Origin: Thiomargarita sp.
Lineage (GTDB): Bacteria; Pseudomonadota; Gammaproteobacteria; Beggiatoales; Beggiatoaceae
Length of the DNA: 22,356 nucleotides
Direction of reading: 5' to 3'
Assembly (NCBI GenBank): GCA_023144675.1
Contig: JAGLFE010000302.1
Location: 1 to 22,356, forward strand
Shown: one piece after another, positions 1 through 7,459 of the stretch
Numbering within the stretch: the first letter of the stretch is position 1
Layout of the letters: the number at the start of each line of letters is the position of its first letter
Position numbers and translations under genes: made by a program
The notes under the pieces: model-generated
Told to the model about the DNA's origin: nothing
Database searches by the model: none
What the model saw: the letters and a program-made list of their open reading frames with translations, nothing else

Positions 1-2
1 AA

Positions 3-104
3 GCCGTTACATTAATGGTAAAAGTAATTTCATCTTCCCAAGAACAGGCACCGGGTGGAAATGGAAACGTAGAATTATCAATTAGCGGAATGATTAACAA
101 TTAA
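3..104 (+). CDS. 3' end of an unidentified gene (partial)
   Basis: An open frame runs in from the left edge and ends at TAA 102-104, giving 33 residues that finish ELSISGMINN. It stops 10 bases before the ATG of the ATPase gene on the same strand, and that ATPase has no visible Shine-Dalgarno sequence, so the two are probably co-transcribed and perhaps translationally coupled. The residues alternate hydrophobic and polar (VTLMVKVIS, VELSIS), suggesting beta strands. I do not recognise a family from so short a piece. The other two forward frames also hold stretches, but both stop earlier. Confidence 0.4.
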   Translation, partial: AVTLMVKVISSSQEQAPGGNGNVELSISGMINN

Positions 105-114
105 AATAACAAAA

Positions 115-2235
115 ATGGCAATAAAAACTAATCCTTTTAGCGATAGTCGAGTCGATACGCCGTTCCAAAATCATATTGATTTAAAGGAAATTTTTCATAG
201 TGAATTTGGGCGAGTAACTTCGGTGCTTGATGACATAAAAAATGATACCGAAAATCATCAAAGTAAAGGTGCAGTAGTTACGGGCGACCCAGGAACGGGA
301 AAAACTCATTTAATGATGCGATTAGCCAAAGATCGTCTCGCCCATAATCGTTTACTATTTATTCGCCAACCTAATAATTTAAACTCGGTTCTTTACCATA
401 TTTACAGTCGGGTGTTAGAATCCTTTGTTGAAAAAGTGCCAGGTAGTTCCTATTCGCAATTAGAACATTTATTAGCCACCAGTTTTTCTAAAATTATTCA
501 CGATACTTTTGTCCATGCCCGCAATAAAAAAGAAGTAACTGGCATTTTCGATTATTTTAGAAAATTAACAGATAAAGACCGCTATTTGCTCAAAGAATTG
601 ACTGCCAATCCATTGAATATTTATAAAAAACTAGGCGATGATGGCGCACGGGGAAAACGAGAATATTGGCAACGAATTGAAACTATTATTGATGGTTGGT
701 GGAAGCGACAATATGGCGATGTCGGTTATTCCACTTCCATTTTAAAAGGTATTGTTAAATTTTGCAGTTATTCAGATATTAATAAGAAAAAATTAGTTGG
801 AAAATGGCTTGCCGCTAATGAATTAGAAGAAGTGGAATTAAAAAGTGTTAATTTAAAAAACTGGAAGGAAGAAGGTAGCAAAGAAACATTCTCATTGGAT
901 GCAATGACGGTTTTTGGTAAATTATCTATGATGGATGAACCGTTGATTATTATATTCGATCAATTAGAAGCTTTAGGACTTGAATATAATAAAAATTTGC
1001 TCCAAAGTTTTGGTGATTCTATCAAAGAAATGTTCACCTACGTTCCCAATAGTTTGATTATTTTAAATTTATTTCCCGATCGTTGGGAATATTTTAAAGA
1101 TTTTTTTGATGGTTCAGTTATTGGTCGAGTTTCCCAATGCCAAATTATCTTGAATAAGCCGACCCAGCAACAACTTAGAAAAATTTTGGTAGTTAAATCC
1201 CAAGCAAATGATATTGATATTGAACAACTGCTCACATCCGAGGATTTGCAAGATATTTTAAGGCAAGATTCAATTCGGGAAGTTTTAAATCGCGCTTCAC
1301 ATTATTATCGGTTTAGAACTCAAGGCATTCCTTTACCAACTATTCATAAAATCACAAGTTTTGAGGATGAAATAAAAGAACAACTTGATGGTATTAAAGA
1401 CCAAATAAAAGATTCTAGTTTTGCCAAAGCGACTACTTTTGAGGAAGAAGTACGGGAAGGCTTGAAATTAGTTGTAAATGAAATTACTATTTTGCGACAA
1501 TTAGTTGCTTTATCAATGCAACAAGGAACAGCTTCTTTGGAAGGAAATCCACTATTCTCGCAACCAATTTCCACTGCCATGCCTGATTCAACTTCCACAA
1601 CTTATGAGGAAAATACCCCAACAACTGAAATTAAAACAGAAGCGGGTAATAATTTGGTTGCTATTGAGGAGATGATAAATGATTATCTCGAAAGTGAGCG
1701 GAAATCATTGAATGAAGAATATGAAAAATTAGTTATTATTGATGATAGCGATGATATTGGGAAAATGTTAAATATTTCTGAAGCTTTTAACACTTTAACT
1801 AAAGATATTGAAGTTAGTTATTTAAAAGTTGGAACTCGTAAATTGCCAGAGCATATATTGATTAAAACGCCTACGCAATCAGTTGTTATTGGTTTTTTGC
1901 AAGTTAGCGATATGGTATTTCCTTCTCGGATTAAAAATTTCAATGGTTTAGTGCGTAGCCGTCAAGATTTGCAATTTTTCTTATTCCGAGATGAGCGGGA
2001 AACTACTATTACTGGTAAAGTAGGTATGGAAGAAATTGATAAATTAAATCTTGCTAAAAATGGGCAATTTATTTATATGGATCGGGAAAATCGAATCAAT
2101 TTTGAATTAGTTTACAAGCTAATTGGCGATATTCAAAATCGGGATTTTAAAATTGATTTGACTTCTGCTTTAACAGTTTTAAGTGCTATTATGAACGATT
2201 ATTGGTTGGTTAAAATTTTTCAGAAACCAAAATAA
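115..2235 (+). CDS. P-loop (AAA/STAND-like) ATPase of unknown function, 706 aa
   Basis: A large cytosolic ATPase. Walker A is GDPGTGKT at residues 57-64. A Walker B-like strand followed by acid, LIIIFDQLE, lies at 277-285. The sequence LIILNLFPDRWEYF at about 314-327 looks like a sensor/arginine-finger region. This layout resembles AAA+ or STAND NTPases. Residues about 410-520 contain helix-forming and then Thr/Ser-rich linker sequence. Residues about 540-700 form a separate domain with alternating strands and helices (for example HILIKTPTQ, VVIGFLQV, LQFFLFRD, FIYMDRENR). I cannot assign this domain; a degenerate nuclease-like fold is only a guess. No signal peptide or membrane segment is visible. 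It follows an unidentified gene by 10 bases. Such ATPases often occur in accessory or defence loci, but nothing here proves that role. Confidence 0.7.
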   Translation: MAIKTNPFSDSRVDTPFQNHIDLKEIFHSEFGRVTSVLDDIKNDTENHQSKGAVVTGDPGTGKTHLMMRLAKDRLAHNRLLFIRQPNNLNSVLYHIYSRVLESFVEKVPGSSYSQLEHLLATSFSKIIHDTFVHARNKKEVTGIFDYFRKLTDKDRYLLKELTANPLNIYKKLGDDGARGKREYWQRIETIIDGWWKRQYGDVGYSTSILKGIVKFCSYSDINKKKLVGKWLAANELEEVELKSVNLKNWKEEGSKETFSLDAMTVFGKLSMMDEPLIIIFDQLEALGLEYNKNLLQSFGDSIKEMFTYVPNSLIILNLFPDRWEYFKDFFDGSVIGRVSQCQIILNKPTQQQLRKILVVKSQANDIDIEQLLTSEDLQDILRQDSIREVLNRASHYYRFRTQGIPLPTIHKITSFEDEIKEQLDGIKDQIKDSSFAKATTFEEEVREGLKLVVNEITILRQLVALSMQQGTASLEGNPLFSQPISTAMPDSTSTTYEENTPTTEIKTEAGNNLVAIEEMINDYLESERKSLNEEYEKLVIIDDSDDIGKMLNISEAFNTLTKDIEVSYLKVGTRKLPEHILIKTPTQSVVIGFLQVSDMVFPSRIKNFNGLVRSRQDLQFFLFRDERETTITGKVGMEEIDKLNLAKNGQFIYMDRENRINFELVYKLIGDIQNRDFKIDLTSALTVLSAIMNDYWLVKIFQKPK

Positions 2236-2290
2236 TTAGCTGATTTTGATATTTAATACAATATGTTTCAGTTTGAACAAATTCTTAATT

Positions 2291-2296
2291 AAGGTG
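2291..2296 (+). promoter_or_regulatory. Ribosome binding site that fixes the hicB-like start
   Basis: The bases AAGGTG sit 6 bases before ATG 2303. This favours that ATG over the in-frame TTG at 2246, which would add 19 unrelated residues. Confidence 0.6.
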
Positions 2297-2302
2297 AAAC
2301 TA

Positions 2303-2518
2303 ATGAATAAATATAAATATGAAATAATATCTTATTGGAGCGATGAAGATAATGTTTTTATTGCTGAAGTTCCTGAATTACCAGGATGTATGGCAGATGG
2401 AGAAACATATCAAGAAGTAATACAAAATATTGAAATTATAATGCAGGAATGGATTGATGTAGCTAAAGAGTTAGGTAGAAAAATTCCCGAACCTAAAGGC
2501 AAGCTTATGTATGCTTGA
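2303..2518 (+). CDS. HicB-family antitoxin-like protein, no HicA partner
   Basis: This 71-aa protein has the HicB N-terminal fold signature: strand-rich YEIISYWSDEDNVFIAEVPE, then the typical LPGCMADGETYQEVIQNI, and a helix ending WIDVAKELGRKIPEP. HicB proteins neutralise the HicA mRNA-cleaving toxin, and many also bind DNA. No second DNA-binding domain is present here, as is common in short HicBs. The start is set by an AAGGTG ribosome site. HicA, a double-stranded-RNA-binding-fold protein of about 60-80 aa, is not found on either side: 67 bases separate it from the ATPase gene and a terminator follows 25 bases after the stop. It is therefore an orphan HicB, and its role in this cell is unknown. 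Confidence 0.85.
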   Translation: MNKYKYEIISYWSDEDNVFIAEVPELPGCMADGETYQEVIQNIEIIMQEWIDVAKELGRKIPEPKGKLMYA

Positions 2519-2542
2519 TACCCAGCAAAATAAAATCTATAT

Positions 2543-2579
2543 AGTTCCCAACAAATTCCTAGTTGGGAACTTTTTCTTT
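2543..2579 (+). terminator. Rho-independent terminator after the hicB-like gene
   Basis: A perfect 10-bp stem (AGTTCCCAAC at 2543-2552 and GTTGGGAACT at 2562-2571) encloses a 9-base loop and runs into a T-rich tract to 2579. On the other strand the hairpin is followed by a weaker A/T-rich stretch, so it may also end the leftward M1-peptidase transcript, whose stop codon is at 2589. Confidence 0.88.
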
Positions 2580-2588
2580 AATTTTTCC

Positions 2589-5531
2589 TCAATGTTTCTT
2601 CTTTGGTTTAGCCTCAAATAGCTCAATTTGCAAGGGAATTTCTTGATTATCCCTTATAATGATAATTTTAACCGTCGTTTCTATTTTAGTATAAAACAAA
2701 ACTAATTTCAAATCAGCGATGGTATTAATAGTTTTTCCATCTAATTCCGAAATAATATCGCCCTGTTTCAATCCCGCTTTTTCCGCAGGCGTATCACTAC
2801 CTACTTCCTTAATCACCACTTGTTCCGCTTCTTTATCAATAAATATTCCTAATTTAGGAGCTTGTTGTCCTGCCAATGTTTCAGTTATCACCACATAATC
2901 GGCAATCCCTAATTCCGTATCGCTATCTTGGGTAATTACCGTAAAAGCTTCATTATTACGCCGTTGTAATCGGTTGGGAATACCGTATTGATACATTACA
3001 TGACCATTGCCAGCTAAAACAATTAATTTGCTATTGGGCTGTTCAACCAAGAATTGATGCGCCGTTTGTGCCATTGTTTCATCCCAAATCACCTGCGTTT
3101 GCAAAAAATAAGCAAAATTATCATGTCCAAAATGTTTTTTATGAACTAAAAACACCTCATATAAGTCATCTTTATAAGTTTCATCCGACAAATCTAATTC
3201 ATCAGGTAAATAAATATTATCTGCTTTTACCAAACTATGAATACCTTGATCAGCAATTTGGTCGATAATACGTTTTTCCATATTTAAGCCAATTAAAGGA
3301 ATATTATTTGCCTTGAGATAATCTATAATTGGTTTATACAAATTATAATCAAACCCCCAATTTTCAAAATAATGCGACTGTTCTAAAAACACTTTTTCAT
3401 CCAATTGCCCAGCAATATAAGCATCTATCACCTTTTGCACTGAAGTTGAGAACATTTCCATTCCCACCGCAATATCATGTCCAGCTTGATGCAAGGTTTT
3501 GATAATGTGTAATTGATTAATATGATGCGCAAATTGATCGTGTTGTTCGCCAATATAAATAATGCGTTTATCCATAATATTTGGAATGATTTCGGATAAA
3601 CTTACTTTTGGCTGTGGTTGTAACACATAATTGGGTAAGCGTGCAAAAATTGGAATGCCATTAGTTGATTCTGCAATGGTTTTAAGCGTATTTTTGCCTT
3701 GATTAAAAGCCAATTCAGTATATTTACCATAATGTCCAATTTTACGACTAATTGCGTTGGCAACATCACGATTTTTGGCATATAATATAGTAATAACTTC
3801 GGAATCATTATAGGGATTTTTAGAAGTCCTAAGCCAAATATCTTGTTTAGATTCAAGCTGTTTACCAAATAACATATTGGCAACTGTATTATTAATCCCA
3901 GCAATAATGATAGAATGTTCCTTTAATTGGGCAAAAGTTAATTTTTCTGGAGTAATAATATGCGTATTTTGAATAGCAAAAGCTTTAATTAAAGGTTGAT
4001 AAATAGTCATTTGTTCTTCAGTTGCAACCACAATAACTTGTCTTTTACCCATTAAACTTGCTATAATTGGAGGAATTTCTTTGGTTACTAATTGCCGCAT
4101 TACATCATAGTTTTCATCAATCACAACTCGGGTTGGCAATTGATCTAAAATTAAGCTAATTAGGTTATGTTCGCTACTAATTTCAATAATCCGCTGTTCC
4201 TTATTTTGATGCGTGTAAATATAAACTGGCAATTTTAAATAATAAGGCGCATTTTTCTGTATTAAATCGAAAGATAAGACAATTTTCCCATTTTGCACCG
4301 ATAATTTAACATTTTCTGCCGCAATATTTGGAATATCCTGCCGATTAATTACCCATTGAGTAAAATAGCTAGATAAACTATCTCCAGTCAATTCCTCAAA
4401 TACTGTTTGTATATTATCCCAATTAGCAGTTTTAAATGAATAGTTTTGAATCAATTTACGCCAAGCATTAAAAAATATCTCTTTACCATATTGTTGTTTT
4501 AAAGTATGAAATAACATCGCCGTTTTTCCATAACCAATTGCTTGTTGCGCTTTATTTTGACGATAGCGGAAATCTTTTACTGGCATCGCATTATCTTTAT
4601 TGACATAAGCATTATAATTTAGCAAAATTTGTTTACGGTAAATATCTCCTAGATTTTTATTTTCCGCACTACAATGATCAGCCAAATAGTTGGTAATTCC
4701 TTCCACCCAATTACCTTGTTGGTAATCAACAAAAACGCTATTGCCAAACCATTGATGTAATATTTCATGCCCTAATGAAGTTTCGACAATGAACGGTAAA
4801 TGAATAATAGTACTTCCCAACAAAGTATAAGTTGGCATTGAATAGCCAGTTGGCAACACATTTTCCACAATCGCAAAACGCTTATAAGGATAAGGAGTTA
4901 GCATTTCCTCGTAAATAGCTAAATATTTTTTGGTATAATCAATATAAGTATCTATTAATTGAATATCTTTTTTAAAAAAATAGGCTTCAATAAGTACATC
5001 TTTATATTGGTCAGTTTTCAGCACATAATTTTTAGAAGCGGCTAAAGTTAATTTATCCAAAGGATGATCAACTTTGAACTTAAATATGGAATTATTCTCA
5101 CTTCCTTGAATTTTGCTGGTCTCGGTCTCAGAAGTGGCTAAAAAACCGTTGGGCAAAGTAACGGCAAGTTGATATTGGGTAAGTTCATTCGGTTGCGGAT
5201 ACCAATTGCCAGTTAAAAATACATTTTCCGAATTAACAAAATGGTTCGTTTCATCAGTCAAATTTGCTTGGTAGTGAATAATAATTTCCTGATTTGCTAT
5301 CGTATCTAACCATAAATCTTGCTCAAGATTAGTTTCTTTATGATTAATTTTTAGAGAAGTTATATTTTTAATAGAAAGTTGAATGGTTTTATCTTCCGAA
5401 CTTTTTAAATGGACAATACCGGCTAAAGTTTTCTGTTCAATATCAATTTCAACTTCCAGATTATATTGAAGCGGATTTGCCCAGCATAATAATGGCAAAT
5501 TGATGAGTAATAAAAATGTTAATAAACGCAT
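2589..5531 (-). CDS. Secreted M1-family metallopeptidase fused to ChaN-like and PDZ domains, 980 aa
   Basis: The protein begins with a type I signal peptide (hydrophobic LLTFLLLINLPLL, likely cut after CWA at residue 18), so it should act in the periplasm. The first part, to about 400, is an M1 (gluzincin) aminopeptidase: zinc motif HEILH at 255-259 followed by QWFGN, with the third ligand probably E277 in NWVEG. That glutamate comes one residue earlier than in classical M1 enzymes; I believe a subfamily shares this spacing. Residues about 490-610 are an unassigned alpha/beta spacer. Residues about 640-870 match the ChaN/EreA-like haem-binding or Tiki-like family (GEQHD 661-665, GMEMF 690-694, GNGH 841-844). 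Residues about 893-972 are a PDZ domain (GSDTPAEKAGLKQGDIISEL). The ribosome site is AGGAAA at 5537-5542. It could process or bind exported peptides or haem; the substrate is unknown. Confidence 0.9.
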   Translation of the reverse strand: MRLLTFLLLINLPLLCWANPLQYNLEVEIDIEQKTLAGIVHLKSSEDKTIQLSIKNITSLKINHKETNLEQDLWLDTIANQEIIIHYQANLTDETNHFVNSENVFLTGNWYPQPNELTQYQLAVTLPNGFLATSETETSKIQGSENNSIFKFKVDHPLDKLTLAASKNYVLKTDQYKDVLIEAYFFKKDIQLIDTYIDYTKKYLAIYEEMLTPYPYKRFAIVENVLPTGYSMPTYTLLGSTIIHLPFIVETSLGHEILHQWFGNSVFVDYQQGNWVEGITNYLADHCSAENKNLGDIYRKQILLNYNAYVNKDNAMPVKDFRYRQNKAQQAIGYGKTAMLFHTLKQQYGKEIFFNAWRKLIQNYSFKTANWDNIQTVFEELTGDSLSSYFTQWVINRQDIPNIAAENVKLSVQNGKIVLSFDLIQKNAPYYLKLPVYIYTHQNKEQRIIEISSEHNLISLILDQLPTRVVIDENYDVMRQLVTKEIPPIIASLMGKRQVIVVATEEQMTIYQPLIKAFAIQNTHIITPEKLTFAQLKEHSIIIAGINNTVANMLFGKQLESKQDIWLRTSKNPYNDSEVITILYAKNRDVANAISRKIGHYGKYTELAFNQGKNTLKTIAESTNGIPIFARLPNYVLQPQPKVSLSEIIPNIMDKRIIYIGEQHDQFAHHINQLHIIKTLHQAGHDIAVGMEMFSTSVQKVIDAYIAGQLDEKVFLEQSHYFENWGFDYNLYKPIIDYLKANNIPLIGLNMEKRIIDQIADQGIHSLVKADNIYLPDELDLSDETYKDDLYEVFLVHKKHFGHDNFAYFLQTQVIWDETMAQTAHQFLVEQPNSKLIVLAGNGHVMYQYGIPNRLQRRNNEAFTVITQDSDTELGIADYVVITETLAGQQAPKLGIFIDKEAEQVVIKEVGSDTPAEKAGLKQGDIISELDGKTINTIADLKLVLFYTKIETTVKIIIIRDNQEIPLQIELFEAKPKKKH

Positions 5532-5536
5532 AAAGT

Positions 5537-5542
5537 TTTCCT
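5537..5542 (-). promoter_or_regulatory. Ribosome binding site of the M1-ChaN-PDZ gene
   Basis: AGGAAA on the minus strand lies 5 bases before the ATG at 5531 and supports that start, which also places the signal peptide at the very N-terminus. Confidence 0.6.
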
Positions 5543-5635
5543 AAAGTGATGGATTTTAAGGTTAATTTTGGTTTTCTATAACTAAATACTTTTGAAAATT
5601 GGGAATGATAAAAAACTATAAATTAAAAACTGTCA

Positions 5636-5815
5636 TTAATGAAACTCCTTTGATTTTACTTCTTTTTTTACATTTTTATTAGATTGAAATCGTTTTCCTC
5701 TTAATTCTTCAAGCATTAAGTGGAGTTTAAATGCACGTTTTAAAGGATGCTCTACAACTGTTTTACCAACTATTTTCTTAATTTTACCCGTATCGAATTT
5801 ATCCAGTTGCATCAT
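5636..5815 (-). CDS. Small basic protein of unknown function, 59 aa
   Basis: This is a short open frame starting with two consecutive ATG codons (5815 and 5812) and ending at TAA 5636. It begins MMQLDKFDTGKIKKIVGKTV and is rich in Lys and Arg, with a likely amphipathic helix in LKRAFKLHLMLEELRGKRF. The start is three bases after the stop of the nucleotidyltransferase remnant, and its coding sequence looks ordinary for this genome, so it was probably the last gene of the higBA/nucleotidyltransferase cluster. I do not recognise a family. It may be a DNA- or RNA-binding partner of the decayed gene, but that is speculation. Confidence 0.5.
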   Translation of the reverse strand: MMQLDKFDTGKIKKIVGKTVVEHPLKRAFKLHLMLEELRGKRFQSNKNVKKEVKSKEFH

Positions 5816-5818
5816 ATT

Positions 5819-6058
5819 TTACCCAGTTAATGATTGTAATATTTGCACATCTATTTGGTCTTTTGGTCTTAAAGAATTTTTTTTAAGTTCAATAAGACCT
5901 TCAATATTTAAATAAGGAATTTCTATATCTGCTACGTTATCTATTTCTACATACTGAAGTAAATCCTGTTAAGCCAATTGAGAAGTATTGTTAAAATTTT
6001 TCGTATCATTAATTTGCAAGCTTATTTTTTGATAAGTTGCCCTTGCTATATATAGCAT
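5819..6058 (-). pseudogene. Remnant of a small nucleotidyltransferase gene
   Basis: Reading leftward, one frame runs from ATG 6058 to TAA 5819 but is broken by an in-frame TAA at 5969-5971. The part after the break (49 residues) contains IPYLNIEGLIELKKNSLRPK and then DQIDVQILQSL. This matches the C-terminal end of AbiEii/MNT-type nucleotidyltransferases (pattern: hydrophobic, S/N-x-E/D-D/G-LI-x-x-K, RPKD). The catalytic GS...D-x-D portion is missing. The 29 residues before the stop show no such motif. The ATG begins one base after the higA stop codon, consistent with former operon linkage. I read this as a truncated, stop-containing relic; a sequencing error at the TAA would not restore the absent N-terminal domain. 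Confidence 0.55.
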
Positions 6059-6059
6059 C

Positions 6060-6347
6060 TTATTTAAGAACCAATTTTTCAACTTCGTCTAAATTTATAC
6101 CTTGTCTTGCTTGCCAAAGATTATAATGGTTTTGCATAGCTAACCAACTTTCTGGAGTACGACCAAGAGTTTTTGATAAGCGTAATGCCATATTTGGGCT
6201 AACATTAATGCGTCCTTGAAGCAATCGGTTAAAATTAGAAGGAGAAACGTGTAATTTTAAAGCAACAGAACGATGAGTTATATCATAAGGTTCAAGATAT
6301 ACCTCACGGATAAATTCTCCTGGATGTGGCGGGTTGTAAATACTCAT
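6060..6347 (-). CDS. higA: HigA-type antitoxin with XRE helix-turn-helix
   Basis: This 95-aa protein has the diagnostic HigA/VapI start PPHPGEFIREVYLEP, followed by an XRE-type helix-turn-helix (ITHRSVALKLHVSPSNFNRL and LQGRINVSPNMALRLSKTLG) and the usual ending TPESWLAMQNHYNLWQAR. HigA binds the HigB ribonuclease and represses the shared promoter. Its ATG overlaps the higB stop by one base (TAATG), giving tight translational coupling in the toxin-first order typical of higBA. Length is normal for the family. Confidence 0.93.
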   Translation of the reverse strand: MSIYNPPHPGEFIREVYLEPYDITHRSVALKLHVSPSNFNRLLQGRINVSPNMALRLSKTLGRTPESWLAMQNHYNLWQARQGINLDEVEKLVLK

Positions 6348-6625
6348 TAATGATAATCCTCATAGTCCACAATATAGGCATTACCGTCCATAAATTTGAA
6401 AGTAATACGCCAATTTTTATTTACATCAATTGCCCATAAATCTTTTTTATTTCCTTTTAAACTATGTAATCGAAAACCAGGCAAACCTATATCTTCAATA
6501 CATGTAGCAGTATCTAAAGCTACTAATCTCATTTTAAGTTTCATTTTATGATTTGCATTGATTCCTACAGTACTACCTTTTTCAAAGAATTTTTGTAATA
6601 CCTTATGTTTAAATGATTTAATCAC
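6347..6625 (-). CDS. higB: HigB-type RelE/ParE-superfamily mRNA-cleaving toxin
   Basis: This 92-aa protein fits HigB: MIKSFKHKVLQKFFEKGS at the start, an RLVALDTATCIEDI helix, then GFRLHSLKGNKKDLWAIDVN, NWRITFKF, and the terminal VDYEDYH. HigB toxins cut mRNA on the ribosome. The basic residues and the aromatic/His end expected of an active toxin are retained, so nothing suggests inactivation. The start codon is GTG at 6625 and no clear Shine-Dalgarno sequence precedes it, which would keep toxin translation weak. It precedes and overlaps higA. Confidence 0.93.
   Translation of the reverse strand: MIKSFKHKVLQKFFEKGSTVGINANHKMKLKMRLVALDTATCIEDIGLPGFRLHSLKGNKKDLWAIDVNKNWRITFKFMDGNAYIVDYEDYH
6609..6621. 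promoter_or_regulatory. Possible HigA operator palindrome
   Basis: A 13-base perfect palindrome around one central base (TTAAATGATTTAA) covers codons 2-6 of higB. The half-motif GATTTAAT recurs at 6629-6636, just outside the gene. HigA antitoxins often bind palindromes near the higB start. In DNA this AT-rich such palindromes also arise by chance. Confidence 0.2.
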
Positions 6626-6751
6626 TTTGATTTAATTTAAAATTCTTTAAGCTACATTTAAAGATAATTATGTATTTAATATTTTTTTCAATCTTTTGAA
6701 TTCTTTACAAGAGTTGGAGCATTATTTGAAAGTCTTTTATAACAAATCTAA

Positions 6752-7396
6752 TTAATCCTTAACTTCCAAGTGAGAAAACCGTTCTACCCATTTTTTATTG
6801 CTATGGTTAATAATATTCACAATCGCTTTAGAGGAAATTGTTGCACCAGTAATTGAATCTACTTGGTTAGCCGCTGTTTTCTTACCCTTTTTGACTAAAA
6901 TAACAGGAGTTTCAACTTGCAAAGCGACAAAATTCTTTTGAAAGTCAGCATCTTTATAAATTTTATCTCCCAAACCAGGAGTTTCACGACTATCTAAAAC
7001 TTCCATACCCACGATTAGTTTATTGGTAAAATCATACCCATATAATATACTAATGGTGTCTTGAAAACCTGGTCCTTCGGCTGGAATAGCGTATCCAATA
7101 AAGTTATTTTCTGCATCATAACCAGCATAGATAATATTTTCATTAGTTGATTTTTTAGTAGGTGTTTTTAATTCTCCATCAATATATTGCAATTTTTTAA
7201 TCTGCGTAGTATTGGGCAGAACTTTAAACACTGCTTCCTGCAACATTTTGGCTTTATAGGCAGTAATAGTAGGCAAAGTTAATTCATAAATACCAATAAT
7301 TGCAATTCCTGATAAAAACCCAGCCAAACCCAATGCAAATACGAGTTTAAAGGAACTTGGATTATCTTCTGCTTTCATTATTTTTATTTGTTTCAT
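6752..7396 (-). CDS. rnfG: RnfG/RsxG-like FMN-binding protein
   Basis: This 214-aa protein has one membrane segment (about 16-39) and a periplasmic FMN-binding domain. The flavinylation motif is DSITGATIS at about 180-188, where Thr186 would carry covalently bound FMN. The sequence GPGFQDTISILYGYD, and DSRETPGLGDKI at 135-146, are typical of RnfG. In Rnf/Rsx complexes this subunit passes electrons between ferredoxin, NADH or SoxR-reducing partners. No rnfA, B, C, D or E gene lies nearby: the upstream neighbour, 63 bases away, is a DppB permease and the downstream neighbour is higB. It may serve a distant Rnf complex or another flavin-based electron route. The start at 7396 could instead be Met7 at 7378; neither has a strong ribosome site. 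Confidence 0.85.
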   Translation of the reverse strand: MKQIKIMKAEDNPSSFKLVFALGLAGFLSGIAIIGIYELTLPTITAYKAKMLQEAVFKVLPNTTQIKKLQYIDGELKTPTKKSTNENIIYAGYDAENNFIGYAIPAEGPGFQDTISILYGYDFTNKLIVGMEVLDSRETPGLGDKIYKDADFQKNFVALQVETPVILVKKGKKTAANQVDSITGATISSKAIVNIINHSNKKWVERFSHLEVKD

Positions 7397-7459
7397 AAAT
7401 TACATTATCTAAATAATTAATCTGCTAAAAATATTTTACTAATTTTTGGATTAAGATAA

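Noticed and set aside
2246..2302. N-terminal extension of the HicB-like protein from TTG 2246
   Set aside because: ATG 2303 has a proper ribosome site and matches the usual HicB start; the extra 19 residues show no family similarity.
3602..3904. Open 100-codon frame inside the M1-ChaN-PDZ gene
   Set aside because: It lies wholly within a well-supported gene in another frame and has no recognisable domain.
2589..5531. Possible lipoprotein signal (PLLC) in the M1-ChaN-PDZ protein
   Set aside because: The residue before Cys is Leu, whereas a lipobox needs Ala, Gly or Ser; an ordinary cut after CWA fits better.
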